From Aquilaria yunnanensis (taxonomy: Eukaryota > Streptophyta > Magnoliopsida > Malvales > Thymelaeaceae): a stretch of DNA of 64,000 nt. A program made the position numbers and the translations under genes. Under the pieces are notes generated by a model. The model ran no database searches and had not been told where the DNA came from. It saw only the letters and a list, made by a program, of their open reading frames with translations. The stretch spans positions 104,546,893 to 104,610,892 of the forward strand of contig CM077594.1 in NCBI GenBank assembly GCA_039654915.1. The letters run 5' to 3'. The number at the start of each line of letters is the position of its first letter. Position 1 is the first letter of the stretch. Positions 1-13,537 of the stretch are shown here, piece after piece.

Positions 1-3000
1 AACCTGAGAACCACCTTCCAGAAGACTCAAGTTCTCTATTTGATTTTACGTCATTGCAGCCTGATCATTCCCGTGACCAGAGTGGAAGTAATATTGACAA
101 GGTCCACTCAGTTGAAAGTGTGATTCCTCCTGAAAATTTGAGTTTGTGCTATCTTGATCCTCAAGGAGCCATTCAAGGACCTTATTTAGGAATAGACATT
201 ATCACTTGGTATGAGCAAGGATATTTTGGGACAGACTTGCCTGTTCGATTGGCTGATGCCCTTGAGGGATCACCTTTCGTGGAGCTTGGGGAAGTCATGC
301 CTCATCTTAAAATAAGATCCAGTTCAATTTCTGAGGATAATCCTGTTTCTACAATGGAACTGCTTGATAATGCTAGAAGCAGCACTCAAGCTAGCACTTC
401 GTATGCTAGAGGTCCCTTGGTTGACGATCATCATCAATCTTCATCTGCTTTTTCCTCTACTTCTAGTGCTAATTTTGAGTTGGTAGTTCCGAATGGTAGT
501 CACTACGGCAGGCAGCAAAGTTTTGATAATCATAGTTTCGAAAATTTTGCTACTCAAGGTAAGGGTGATATTAGTTGCTTTCAATTTTGGTCATTGTTTC
601 AGTTTATTATATCCAGTTTTCCCATTTGGTGCAGATGTTATTTTTTCTGGAAGGCCTGGAAGTGGGAGTGGTAACAGATTGAACCTCCCTCCTGATATTC
701 GTAGTCCATTTCCAAATCCTGCCAACCATCTTTCCCTATCAAACAGCATTTTGGGGATTTCTGCGGCTAAGCAAAATGATGAGTTCCATCATTTTGATTT
801 GTTGTCGTTGCAAGGCAGCTCTAGCTTGAGGAACTCTCAATTACCTAATGCGTTTCCAAATTTTAATGACAGAGAACACCATCTAAGTCCATTAGTAGAG
901 AGGGGTTCTCTTCTTGCAGGACCGAGCTCCAGTGATGTACTGAAAGATGAACCTTTTATAGGATCATGGTCTAGTGATCACAGAAGAAATGCCCTTTCTA
1001 ACTCCGATATTCATCTAGGCACTACAGGTGTCCGGCCCTTGTCTCAGATGGGGCAAGATTATGGCAATTTCGATGTGGCTCAGCATTTGTTGCTAGAAAA
1101 GATGCAGAAAGAATTGCTTCAACAGCAAAATCATGTACCACCCCACTCTTATCAAACTTCCATGGGATTTGGTGTGGATCGAATTCGGAATTTTGATATG
1201 CAGCCAACCAAGAGTGCCTCCTTTCCCCCTTCAATCCATCAAGTGGTACCGGATATGGAACATATTTTGCAGCTTCAGCAACAGCAGCGGCAAATTGAAC
1301 TTCAACAACAGCTGCGGCAGTTTGAACTTCAACAGCAGCAACAGCAACAGTTTGAGCTTCAGAAACAGCAGCAGCTTCATCATCACCAAATGAAATTGCT
1401 GCAGCAGCATCAACAGCACCAGCAATCTCACTCTCAACAGTTGCTTCTTGAACAATTGTTGCAGCATCAAATGGCAGATCCTAGCTATGGACATCTCACA
1501 GTAGATTCTGGTGGAGTCAACCGGGACCAATTAAGACCTCATTTTTTACATGAATTACAAAAGGCCCATAGTTTAGAACTCCTGGATCCGTCATTAGAGC
1601 AATTCATTCAAGAAAAGATTACTCACAACTCATTCCACAGACAGCAGAATGAGTTCCCAGACCTTATATCACGTGCAAAACATGGGCATATGTTCCCTCC
1701 AGAGCAGCAGCTTCATCTTCAAGAACAGTTACAAGCACAACAGTTGTGTATGGAACTGAGGCAGCAGTTAGGAGTGGATCAGGACCAACACATTATTGGT
1801 CCTTGGTCTGCTGATGAAACCAGGGATCCTGCTGGATGCCACCAGGTGCTTTCAGCTGGGGTTAATGCTTCAGATCTTTATCAGCAGAGGCATTTGTCTC
1901 ATGCTTTGCAGGAACAACAGCAACAAGGTCTTTTTAACCCCGGGTCTGTGGCATTTGACAGGGCAAGTTCTCTTCATGCTGCTGCTCTTGCTCCTAATAT
2001 GAGCTTGGACAATGTAAATAATTTACCTCTAGCAGATCAGCATTTGTACATGCAAGTGAATGACCCAATGGGTTCCATTCCTGCTAGCGACTCTTTGCAT
2101 CATCAAGTTTCAGGTGACTCTTACGCTTCCTATCTGGATGCTAGAGGGAATCATCATGCCAGGAACAATGCTCAACTAGAAAATGGTTGGATTGAGAGAA
2201 AGATGCAAGACTTGCATGGCAAGGACTTAGAAGCCACTTTGATTCCTGCTGACCTAAACAGTTATCTGTCTGCTAGAGGAGTTGAGGGAAATTCAAATAA
2301 AGCTTTATTGGATCTTCTTCACCAAAATCTGGATAATCAGACATTGAGGTCAGCAGAACTGAACCATCAGAATTCCATTCCATCTTCCTTGTCACCAGAA
2401 TCATTTTGGCCTGCTGATGAGCAAAATGCTTCAAATTTTCCTTTTGATGGTTTTTCAAATCAAGGAGGTCGGAAGAGTCCGGTTGTGGATGACCTACAAA
2501 AGTCACATTCAAGCACCTTATTGCAGGATCACATGCCAGAAGTTGTTAGGCTTAAACAACTTGACCATGTGGTGAATGACAGTGAAATGCCTCTCTCATC
2601 GAATTCAGGCTTGTCTGCTGAAGAGCAATCATTCTTTTGGGGCACTAAAAATCCTTCTCATGGTAAGATTGGACATTTTACTGCAAGCAAAGGGTTGGCA
2701 GGCAAGACAGGCATAATTGAGCAGGAAAATGAAATGGGAAATGTGATTAAAGGGGCCAAATCTTCTCTGGAGTCCAAAGAAAATTTCACTGAGCAAGCAG
2801 ATAAAGCTATCATCTCTGGGAGTGTTCCAAGTAATTCGCATAGCCGGCATAGTTCACTCAGCAGTACTGGTAATTTTCAGAAACACTTGGAAGATTTCAT
2901 ATTTCAAGTGCATAATTTTGAGAAAATGTAAAATCTGTGCAGGTGCAAATGGCAGTTTGTATGGTTGTGATATTGGATTAGATAAGTCCATTGGAGATGA

Positions 3001-3759
3001 TGTTTCCATTAGCAGGTAAGGTGCTCAGGTGATGCGGTCACCCTAGGCGTGAGTATATCTCATTTAAAACAACAAATACTGCTCGGATTTGACTTTGGAG
3101 TACCTTTGAATATCAAGATGCTTGAGTGAAGAATATACGTTCTCATTTAGCTTTTCTCTGTTCATAGGGTCCCATCAGCGTCATTGAAAACGCAGGACAA
3201 TGCATCAATGAAATGCTCGCCTCTTCTACATGCTTCACATTTGCAGTCCCAGGATGCTTCTCGGGATCAAACTTGTGCATCTTCTGTCAAGACAAATAAG
3301 CAAATGATCTTAACAATGAATGGTATTTAAATCTTCACCCTATTTAGTAAGTCAGGTTCTCAGAAATGCTAATTAGTAATTACAGTGTTGACGTTTTTAA
3401 GTTTTTCAACACATTTACTCGCAGAAGGAAGAAGGGAGGTTGCTGGACACTCATCTGGAAGTAAGGTTGTAGATGCTCCAGCATTGGGGAAAAAAGATGC
3501 TCGTTTCCTGAGGACTTCTTCCTTTAACGATTCCACAGTGTCAGAGGCGTCCTTTATAGATGTCCTTAAGAAACCGGCTTATCATGGCGTGGATGTAGTG
3601 AATGGTGTTTCTCTGGATTCATCTGATGGTGCTGCAGCTGCTGCACGAAGTGGCAAGAAGAAGGGGAAGAAAGGAAGACAAATTGATCCTTCCCTACTGG
3701 GTTTCAAGGTCACTAGCAATCGCATAATGATGGGTGAGATTCAACGGCCTGAAGATTAG
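1..3759 (+). CDS. GYF domain-containing protein, EXA1/GIGYF-like (3' part of gene)
   Basis: Five exons read through in one frame: 1-558, 635-2869, 2943-3015, 3168-3322 and 3425-3759, all with GT-AG junctions. The 5' end lies outside the window. The first exon carries a GYF domain ([13 protein letters not shown], then WYEQGYF), a fold that binds proline-rich ligands. A long low-complexity region follows, with a polyglutamine stretch at about 1260-1440. The C-terminus has a basic KKGKKG run followed by [11 protein letters not shown], a tail I associate with plant EXA1/PSIG1-type GYF proteins. In that family the protein works in translational repression with eIF4E-type factors and in immune and potexvirus phenotypes; this is family knowledge, not visible here. 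The N-terminal eIF4E-binding part would be upstream of the window. The gene runs toward the ACR gene (convergent). The family call is strong; orthology to EXA1 itself is an inference. Confidence 0.88.
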
Positions 3760-6284
3760 CCACTTGGTTGCTCATATGTTGTATATATATCAGGAAAGTA
3801 TCCAAATTATCTCTTCTATTTTTTTTCCTTAAATTTTTTCAATTCTTTTGTATGTAAATTCTGTACAGGTTCTGAGTAATGAGATGCCCCCTTCCACGGA
3901 ATTACTTGGCTCCATTCTTTCCTCCCTAAAAGATTAACAGTTGGTTCTGTGGTATTTGGCTCTTGTAACAGTCACTGCCATCAATTCTCTACAAGACATT
4001 CATTCTTATCCCTAAGTTCTATTATTTCACCAACTCTTTCAACTTACTCTTTTTTATATATCAATTGTACTTTGATTATTTAAATTCAAAGATTTTACAT
4101 CTCTTAGTAATGCAAAGTTATTGTTAAATTATCACGTTGGATTTTGTCACCCTTTTTCCATTGCAAGATCTTAAGGAAGTCTTTTTTTTAATTGATACTA
4201 ATTAATGGTATCATAATTTATTTTCGTTAGCTAAAGTTAAGAAGAAACAAGAGCAATACTATCACCAGATTAACGTGTTAAATATTTTTACTGTTAGGTA
4301 TGTCGCATCCAAAATTTTTAAAATATATCGAATGGTATATTGCGGTGCATATCATTACCGTTTTTATAAAAAAATAAAAATAAATGTTAGAATATTATTT
4401 TAAGATGATATAAATTCAATATTTTTTATACACATTTTATGTGTATTTTAATTTTTCTTATAATAATTTGTTAAATATAAATAAAATATATATGATGGAA
4501 TATATTGTTTTAATACAAAAAATATAAAAAAAATTATATATATATATATAGAGAAAAATAAATAATACTCAGAAAAAAATTAATTTATTGATATAAGAGA
4601 ACAAAATAATACTTTAATAATAATAAGACATTTTCTAATACCATATCAAGTTTCTAGGTGGCTCAAAGTAACCATTAAATTTTATGTTAACTAAAAAAAG
4701 TAATCAAAAGAATAAAAGTAAATATAAATATTGGTTTTATGATATGTGTATTAATTATATTTTAATATTTTATATATTTATGATATTTTGATGTAAAATA
4801 AAAAAAAATATCTCGCATGCATACGCAAAAAATAAAATACCACGGTACATATTTCGCTGTATTTGTGGTATACCGTAATTTTCGGACAAAATATACACAA
4901 AAAGCAAGCAATATGCAAAATACCATGGTATACTATGCAATAAAATAACAAAATATAGAAACATTTGTACCACATACCGCTTACCGTATACTGAGGTATT
5001 TAACTCCATGCACCAGATTCTTCTCCTATGGATCCAGTCAGGCCTGGGCTAGTTGAGTCGATCATTATTTCGTTCAATTATCTCCAATCGCCATCATCTT
5101 TAATATCTTTTCACTGTTTTCTTTCTTTCTTCAATGAAACTTTATCAAAATGATTATCTGGTTCATCTGATACTTTATGATAAATAGATTTGAGTAGTAA
5201 CTTTAAAATTGGTAGCTATAAGAATAACTGCAATTGAGTTAGGTGTGGAAGTAGCTAAGGTTTTTTTTACAACGCTTCTGCGAGGTTTATTAACTCACTA
5301 ATGTAAAAAATGTGGCAGGTAATGGCGACGGAGAGATGATATGGCGCACATTTCTCAACTCAATCGAACCAAGTGGAAGGCCCACCATTTATTATTGACT
5401 AATCAATTTCTAGTAGAAATAAAAAAAAAAAACACATTAATTTTCTCTGAAGGTGGATGTGGATTGAAAAAATTTCGATGGAAGCTCGCGAATAATCTTT
5501 CGGCCAAATAAGTTGTCCAGTTCCCTCAATTTGAATGTTATGGTGCGGCTGCAAAGTGTTGTCCGTACAGTCTGTCAAACATTAATTTTTCTGAAGACAA
5601 TAACTATTTCTTCAAATTGCAGATTATATTTCAGTTTGCCTGGAGGTTTAAGAAGACATCAGACAAATTCGGCGTCTTATTAACTAGTTTACCACTTTAC
5701 TAGTAGTCTGTCGCTCCAGGGCACATTAAGCTCACCAATTGGTCACTTTGGCCCTGCGTTCCTTCTCTTTCTAATTTTTTATTTTCTTTTCTGATTACAA
5801 AAATAAAAATGGCTTTCAAAAATCCCACCTCAGATGGACCAATGGCACCAGTAGGCAGTATATGACCTAATATTCTCTAACGACTCATCAACCTTAAGGA
5901 CGTGCGACACTGTAACGCAACTTCTGCGTAAAACTCAAGAAACTCACAACCCATGGCTTGTGGCTCTTCTTTACATTTCACAATCGGTGAATCTGAAGAT
6001 CTTAGGGGCTATGAATTTATTTACAATATTGACAAGATTTTCTGGAAAATAGCTATACAAGTTTCAACGGAACGTACAACCAATCAAGCATAACATGTAT
6101 AAATCTAATTACACGGATTCTAAATATTCACCGGCATCAGCAGTACTTACAGTGTAAGCTTCCTTCACAACTATCTTGGAGAGGGCAATAATTTACACAG
6201 CTTTTGCTTTACCAGGGTTCTTTTCGGCATCATCTGAGATTTCTGTACAGAGATTGCTGGATATGTACGGGCAATCATATGCTG
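3760..6284. other. Intergenic region between two convergent genes
   Basis: The first 200 or so bases are presumably the 3' UTR of the GYF gene, and the last few hundred the 3' UTR of the ACR gene on the other strand. Between them the sequence is very AT-rich. The stretch 4296-5010 has scattered GGTAT/TACCG words at both ends, as in decayed terminal-inverted-repeat elements, but I could not define termini. No convincing gene is present; the short open frames near 4770-5009 are AT-rich chance frames. Confidence 0.6.
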
Positions 6285-8394
6285 CTAAGAGTAGGATCTG
6301 ATCAACTTGAAGTTCTGAAAACTACGAGCCTTGAATAGGCTGCCTATCAGGTAACTCACTGTTGTCTCCTGATGAGGAGGCTTTGGTGCGAGAGTTGAAT
6401 TATGTTTCACTCGAAGTGCCGTTTGTCCAATCTGCTGGCGAATTGAATCGATGATCTTTGGATCAACAGGGCTTCCTGTCACGTCTGTGACATAGAAAGT
6501 ATCCTTTGCCTTTCCACCTTTAGTCGATATCAATGCTCTTCTGATACACAAACTATTTTCACGGAATATCCTGGTGATGTCTGAGAGAAGCCCGACCCTG
6601 TCTTCTGTGCACAATTCAAGCTCAAGCCCCTGCATGATAAGTAGTGTAGTCTCAGCCCAAAAGTAATGCAATTTAACTCGAGATGAAGGACCCTCAGTAG
6701 AAGTTTCCAATAAAAAAATATACCTCCGACACTCGTCTTTCAATGGCCGCTTGAAGACATTGCATGACACGTTGTCGCTCAGCTTCTGAACTGATGGGAA
6801 GACCATCTATGTGTCGAATATAGAATTCCTAAACACAGCAACAGTTATCTGTTCACTAGAAGAAATGGATGGGAACACACAGTAAAGCAAACCCAACTAG
6901 TCCCATAAAGCACACATACGAGGACCAAAAAGTTAAAGCTTAAAGCACAAGTGACTCATGCCCCCATGGAATACATATTTGTGACCAGTCCCTTAGATGC
7001 ATAAATTGCAATCCCTTTATTTGCTGGTGTCTGGGTTAATATATGTATGCTATAACTAGTTTATCCTCCTTTCACTAGAAGGAAATTACAGAATTAATCA
7101 GTCTTCCAAAGAAAAGAAACAAAAAACTCACCTGATAGGCCTCTGTCCTTCCTGTGCTGACCATTCCATGGAAGACAACATACTGCATGTCAGTTAAAGT
7201 GCAAATAATATCAAATAATAACTTTGGTCGATCTTTTGACCTCATTGTAATCATAGTATAATCTCTCTCGATATTCGACAGGCTGACATGAGGTCTTGAG
7301 CATCCATTGTCAACCCTCCCTACACCTGCTTTGTCCACCCCTTCGTAGTCCCTATCTGCAAACATAATCTGATGCAGTCTTCGCTCTCTATGCATATCGC
7401 CAGGAGGTGAAAGCATCATTTTTGCTGTTTTCAAGTCATTGTTTCCCTTGAGGACATTGCAAAGCAATTCCTTTATAGTTGAAAGACGTTTAGGGTCATT
7501 AATAGCATGCCCAGTCGAATCATCTGTTACATGAACTACAGCAGCAGCCCTAGCATTGTGTGTCCATATCTCAGCATTTACAACATTGCAATGAAGGTCA
7601 GTAAGAACTGCACAAACTTCTGATAATAAACCAGGCCTGTCGGTACCAGCCAATTCAATCGACGTATGCTCCTCTGAGGGCATTACTCCAACCGTGCCCC
7701 TTCTTGAGGATGCAAAACCAGCATTACTTTCGATTCTCTGTAAAAAAAATGTTGAGAATGAGGTTCAGTATGCAAAATATAGTCAATAAAGCAAGCCACC
7801 TAAATACATGTAAAGGCTGGGAATATGAAGACCGCCAGTCATTAAAAATCTGAAGAAACGTGGGATGGAAAAAAAAATGAAGTCTCATCATCAATCAGAT
7901 GGTATTTTCTGGTTAGTAGTACTTCATTACGAGTGCCAGGAAAATTTAACCCATCATTAGAGATTATGGCCAAACAGACCAGATGATAGAATTCACGATT
8001 TTAATTCTGAAACCCCTTCCAGTATTTCACTGTATTTGCTAAAGAGAGGAATCACAAAACGGAGATTAACCTATGCAAAAATCCCAATGACTGAGGCTCG
8101 CTGTGAAATGACTAAGATCAGAACATTCTAGGTTCAAATCCACCAATATTTCGAACATGTTTTTTTATTCATGGTACTTTTAACACTTACTTTTATTTAC
8201 CCTCATGGAAATCAAAGAAATCTATATGCTAATGATATTATCATATTTAAACCAGTAGATTCCTTGGCTCATGCATAACACAAGCCAAGCATGCATAAAT
8301 ACTAGATTACCAGTTCTTTTCTGGCAAAACACTGGTGCAGGGGGCTCTAGACCATCTAGGTTGACTCATCAGGCTTTTTTTTTTTCTTTTTTTA

Positions 8395-8447
<53 letters not shown>

Positions 8448-9626
8448 TTCCATGAATCTGTACAGTTCCTCACATAAATGCAAAAACAAGTAGGAGCTAA
8501 CACTTGACCCAAAGAAAGAAATGGCATGAGGCACAGAAACTGAAACAGCAACATCTCTACCCTCCCTCTTTTAGTTCCTGCAGCACCATTATTCTTTCAT
8601 TTAATTTCTTACTCCACCTCCGGAGCAGCGAACCAAAACAAAAATATCTGTACCAACATATAATTTCGGTTTGGGGGCGCTTTAAAAGGGATCATACCCT
8701 TTTAATATACTCAATAGCCTCCTTATCCTTGATCTTGTTGCCTTCATGATCCACCACATTAAATACTGAGAAAATTAGAATAATTAAAATTTGATAAGCA
8801 GCACAACACAACTACAGATTCCCCGTACAATTTAATTGGAAAATTTGAGAAAATTAATTCTTACCATCCATAAACCACCCTCCATCAGATGATATATATG
8901 CTTTGGTAATCACAAGATTCATGTCGGTAAGCACTTGAACAACTTCAAGCAGTATCCCATGTTTGTTCACACTGTCAACCTGAGAAAGAAAAATTCCAAT
9001 GAATGAGATTATCAGGAAGGAAAACACGGACAAAAAGGTTAGCATAAAGCAATCATTTGTAAGGAGGCTGGAGTTACAAACATTTCCAATAAAATTTAAT
9101 AATAACTAGATGGAATAACAACTATGAACTATGAAGAACACTGAGAAACAATTTAACCTGACAATTACAAAACCTAGCCTAAGCCATTTAACCTGACAGT
9201 TAAAAAACCTAGCCTACGCCAAAAACAGCAAGAAAAGAGCATTACCTGGATGACAGTAGCATCTGGACATGCACTATTGTCAAGCACAACTCTGCAACAA
9301 CACAAACATTCAATTGAAGGTAACTCCACCAGCTCAGTAACAGGGGTGGAAAATAGAACCATCCACCAAAAGGGAAAAAAAAAATAAACAAAGCTAAGAA
9401 AATTAGCCTTACTATAGAAAATACCATCAGGTTCTCTTGATCGTTGGTATTTCAAAACGGAGATTCGATACTGAAAACCTAAGCAACTCATTCTCTAGAG
9501 AATTCAATATTATCCCTAAAAGCTAGAAGAGCAAATTTTGAGAAAAAGACCCAGAAAGAATCCAAGGAGAAAAACGTACCTAGGTGGGTTCATCCTTCTG
9601 ATAAGCTTAGCGTACTCGTCATCCAT
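6285..9626 (-). CDS. ACR4: ACT domain repeat (ACR-type) protein, four ACT domains
   Basis: Seven exons on the minus strand, 5' to 3': 9626-9580, 9291-9246, 8979-8865, 8765-8698, 7737-7132, 6828-6724, 6629-6285. All junctions are GT-AG, and the exons sum to 1332 nt, giving 443 residues, the usual size of plant ACR proteins. The start [16 protein letters not shown] is the typical ACR N-terminus. Four ACT domains follow: about residues 28-105 ([17 protein letters not shown]), 116-200 ([12 protein letters not shown]), 251-325 ([11 protein letters not shown]) and 331-410 ([11 protein letters not shown]). ACT domains bind small ligands, usually amino acids, and the ACR family is thought to act as sensors or regulators rather than enzymes; no catalytic domain is present. 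The fourth intron (about 960 nt) carries a GA microsatellite. The member may be ACR4 or a close paralogue such as ACR3 or ACR5; the symbol is the best guess. No lesions were seen. Confidence 0.92.
8398..8445. repeat. (GA)24 microsatellite in an ACR gene intron
   Basis: Uninterrupted GA dinucleotides lie inside the fourth intron of the ACR gene, preceded by a T-rich run. They are likely polymorphic in length. No coding consequence is expected. Confidence 0.97.
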
Positions 9627-10155
9627 TTCTGGAATAAATCTTTCAAGTTTCGCAGAAGAGAAACCGAACCCCAAAAGCTAGATTAAATACTAAAATTAAG
9701 CATAGAGCCACAAATCCAGAGATCCCGGAGAAGCAAATTCGCCTAAATATCGGGTACTGTACAAATGAATGAAAGAAATGAAGCGGCCGCCTCCAATATT
9801 CAAGGAAAGCAGAGTGACAGAGGGAGAGAGAGGTGGGGGTTAGGGGGGGAAAGGTACAATGTGAAAAGTAAAGTGTGGGTGTGCCCACTTCATTTATTCG
9901 GCCGAACAGAAATGCATGCTAAAATTGGAAGAAAATTCCTCCGCCAAATCAACGATTGGTGCGACGTGGAGCGTCATGATTGCTCGATCCAACGGTTTGC
10001 TGTGGCCCGGTCGCTGGGTCGGTGTATTTATGAGCTTTGCATTTGTTTTTCGGCCAAGATACCCCAGTAGCGGAAAGTTATACTGGACATCATCAATGTC
10101 AGAGTCGACTTAAGTCGGGCTCTTCAGATGAAAGTTCTTCAAGATTTAACATTTT
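9627..10155 (-). other. Upstream region of the ACR gene
   Basis: This region holds the 5' UTR and presumed proximal promoter of the minus-strand ACR gene. A purine-rich stretch at about 9810-9855 (GA- and G-rich on the plus strand) lies roughly 200 bases upstream of the ATG. No TATA box could be assigned with confidence. Confidence 0.4.
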
Positions 10156-11053
10156 AGGGAAAAGTATTAAAAAAATAACTATACTTTTAACTATAGACAT
10201 ATTTAGTTACCATTCTTTTAAATTATGCCAGATATATTACTAATGTTTAAAGTTTGGCTCAACTTTATAATTGAGTTGTTAGTTTTAATGATGTGTTAAC
10301 AGAGGAGTGAGTTGACAATTGATGACGTGTTAACTGAGATATTTAAACCACTCTATTAGTTCCCAATTTGACCCAAATGCTTCATATTGGCCATCAATCT
10401 TTCATTTGTCTCATTTAGGTATATAATCCTTTTAAAATGGTTATTCCAGATTCTCTACCACCTTTAATCACCCGACCCGACGTCACCGCCATCCTCAATC
10501 ACCTAACCCCGACACCGCTGTCACCCTGAATTGGGCTCGTACCCTTAATTGAACAAGCACCTTAACACACCTCGAATCGGTCATGCACAACTTCCAATAA
10601 AAAATATCTTAAACCCAGAGCATGGAAAATGTGTCAATGAGCGTCAGATAAGAAAGCTGAAGAATTTTCACCAGAAAATGAGACTCAGCTCGTTGGTTAC
10701 TCCAGGTTAGCATCGATGATGAAAAATGGGATTGAAGTAGAAAAATTGATAAAATTATATGACAAAAAATGTCCTTTCCTTTTTTGCTTCCATGTCATGT
10801 CCTTTCACTATTGATTGTCATGCAATCATCCTTTAATTGCCACATAATCTTCTCCTAACGGAATATTCTAACATTTAACATAATCTTTCCATCGTCAGTT
10901 ATATCGATAACCTATTTTGTCCAATTTCAAAACATTGATATTTGATTTGGTACCAAATATTGTCTGTAGTGATACATTTGACATAACTTAAAAGAATAGT
11001 GATCAAATGTTTCTATGGCTAAAAGTATAGTAACTTTTTTTGTACTTTACCTT
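10156..11053. mobile_element. Non-autonomous element with long terminal inverted repeats (MULE/foldback-like)
   Basis: The first 90 or so bases (10156-10245, starting AGGGAAAAGTATT) match the reverse complement of the last 90 (10965-11053, starting AAGGTAAAGTAC). The arms share the core ACTATACTTTTA and further similar blocks. The interior codes for nothing. Long imperfect inverted repeats and a length near 0.9 kb fit a Mutator-like or foldback MITE. The flanking 9-mers (TAACATTTT and TAATTTTTC) are only loosely similar, so a target duplication is not proven. Confidence 0.65.
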
Positions 11054-12857
11054 AATTTTTCATTTATAAGTGTCAAATCAATACTTTATTTGGGGAGGAA
11101 AAATTTCATAATGTTATAATTTCATATGGAAACAATATCAACGTTTAGTATTAAAAATTAGAAAAAAAAATTGTCCAACTTTATCTTTTAGTATTAGAGG
11201 TTCGAGAAAAATGATCATAATCATTAATAAATCATTATATCTCTAACACTAATCTTAAATGTTGTTTCCAAATAAAACCTCTACCTTTCACATGTTTGGT
11301 CCTGAGAGTTGCACCTTTGACTTCTCTTTTCCTCTCCTTCATGGGCGATTTTTATTTTCTTTTTCTTTTTCTTTTTTTTCACACGAAGAGAGGAGTAGAA
11401 GTGCCCATACGACACGCGAGGGATTTCAAATCACATAACGGGTAGAGGTGATGGGGCAGATGCACGTGGAGTTGTTGCTTGGTCCGACTTTGCCAGGTTT
11501 TTGGCAACAAACCCAGATCACACGTTATTTGGATGTTCGAACCACCTTATTCACTCATTTATCGTTTCCAACTTTCCATTCCACGGAGCGGTTATACTAC
11601 CTCTTTACTTTGTGATATTTAGCTTCTGGATATTTTTTGTCACTATTTATTCCTTATAGTAGTTGTCTATATAGAAATTAAACTTATACTATTAAATTAT
11701 ATTAGGTTTAAAGAGTTATTCACACAAGTTATAGCTTTCAATTTTAGATTAATTGAAAACTTCTAAGACCTTTATCTAGTAAAGACATTTTTATTTATAT
11801 TTTTTGATGATTTAAATTTATTAGATAAAAAATGCATAAATTTAGAACCTGATTCAAGTTCAATTTTAACTGTGTTTAATATTCACAATATGTAAAAAAT
11901 TATTGAATAGAATAAATCGTATAAGCACTTATATTGATATTAACTGATCCTCACTCTCTTTTATTTCTCTTAAGTGAGATTGTCTACCATTTATTTGTTT
12001 GGGTCATGCAGCAGGTGATAACTTTGAGGGCAAGATTAATAGTAGAATGGTACCATAAAATTTGCTTTGTTTACCATTAATTTTAAGGCTACGTCCAAGA
12101 TACAAACTCTGAGATTTTCTTCCACTATAAAAATAGTAGGCTTACAGAGAGAGAATCTTCTCTAGACAAAAATTTTAGATGTATGAGATAAACCCAAAAT
12201 AATAGTACTTAATTGTTTTTTAAACACCCCAAAAAATTATCTCACTATTTTATCACTTTCCAAAATTAAATATTTCTTTCTTACAATTTTCTTTTGCTCT
12301 TCGCAACAAAGCAAACTTCTTACCAGGGTGCATTGAGAGGAGAACGCAAGGGTCCCACAAGTGGCGTGGGATAGTCAACATTATCTTCATTAGCTTTAAG
12401 ACTATTAATATCATATATAGCTTTACAATTATTAATTTAACAAAAGTACAGTTGTCTGATTCTGAAATACATTTGTTTGATTTTAATAAATATTTGTCTA
12501 ATTCTGAAATATAATTGTTAGTCATTTGGTTTTAAGAACTTTAACTTGATACTTATTTACAATAACTTGTTTAGTTATCAAATATATTTTTTTAGTTTTG
12601 AGATACATTTATTTAATTTTGATATATATACATATACATTTGTTAACCATCGAAACTAGACCATTACAAAAATTATTAACCATCAGAACCAAATAGATAT
12701 ATCTCAGAACCAGACAAATCTAAGTAACTATAGTTCACATTATATAGCAGAGAGAAATGATACTAAATGAAAGAAATTTATGGTTCCAGTCATACTTCAA
12801 CCTTGGTCAGTCATGTAAGATTCTGTTGCGAATGCTATACTTATATCTTAAGAAGGC
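11054..12857. other. AT-rich spacer
   Basis: No gene, RNA gene or well-bounded repeat was recognised. A modestly less AT-rich patch at 11390-11600 has no open frame of note, and a short minus-strand frame at 12253-12525 looks like chance. Confidence 0.5.
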
Positions 12858-13537
12858 AAAATAATGAGTAAACCACAAATATTTTCAATTTGACCCAATT
12901 CACCCACTATGTTTCTTTTGGCCAAATAAGCAACCACTGTTTATTGGTTGGCTCAAATCAACCACTTTCGTTACTTTAACAATTGAGTCTAACCAAATAT
13001 CAGTGTAAAATATCATAGTCCCTACATTTTTTTCTTATACTTATAGCACCTCTAAAGTTTGTGAGTATGACATTTCAACTATTATCTTCACTTTATTCTC
13101 CTCTCAACTTCACAGTCATTGAATATGTAACTCTCCTTCATCAAGAGCCTCTAGTAGGATGGATTCACCGTCCCTATCGGGTTCTGCAGCCTCCATGACC
13201 AAATCATATTCCCGAGTTTCAATTTGTATGTTGTTGTCCTTGTTGCTCGCCCATCCGCGGTTGCTTTTGCTTTTACTTTTTTTGTTTTCTTTCCCTTCTT
13301 TGTCGCTTTTGATTCGCTACCATTGCTTTTGATCCACCAACACCTACGTTAAAGCCCACTAATTCACACACTTGTACCACTCCAATTGCGTGGGATTGGA
13401 AGGAAGGTTTGAGACTGTGTTGGTGGATTTGGACTGATTTAGTAACATTAATGGCTTATCTAGATGAAAAAAAAAAAAAACATTAGTGGCTCACTTGGGC
13501 CAAGTCAAAAATATTAATAATTTATTCATTATTTTTG
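12858..13537. mobile_element. Small element with about 60-bp terminal inverted repeats
   Basis: The left end (AAAATAATGAGTAAACC onward, to about 12915) matches the reverse complement of the right end (13475-13537, AAAATAATGAATAAATT). Shared blocks include AATATTTT, a GAC-TTGGCCC-like block and an AATGTTT-like block. The interior is non-coding, with a C/T-rich section near 13220-13320. This is likely a MITE or foldback element of about 680 bp; the superfamily was not determined. Confidence 0.6.

Noticed and set aside
1231..1530. Leu-rich minus-strand frame inside the GYF gene
   Set aside because: It is the complement of CAG/CAA glutamine codons in the sense strand.
8307..8554. Frames made of LS or RE repeats across the GA microsatellite
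   Set aside because: They are translations of a dinucleotide repeat inside an ACR intron.
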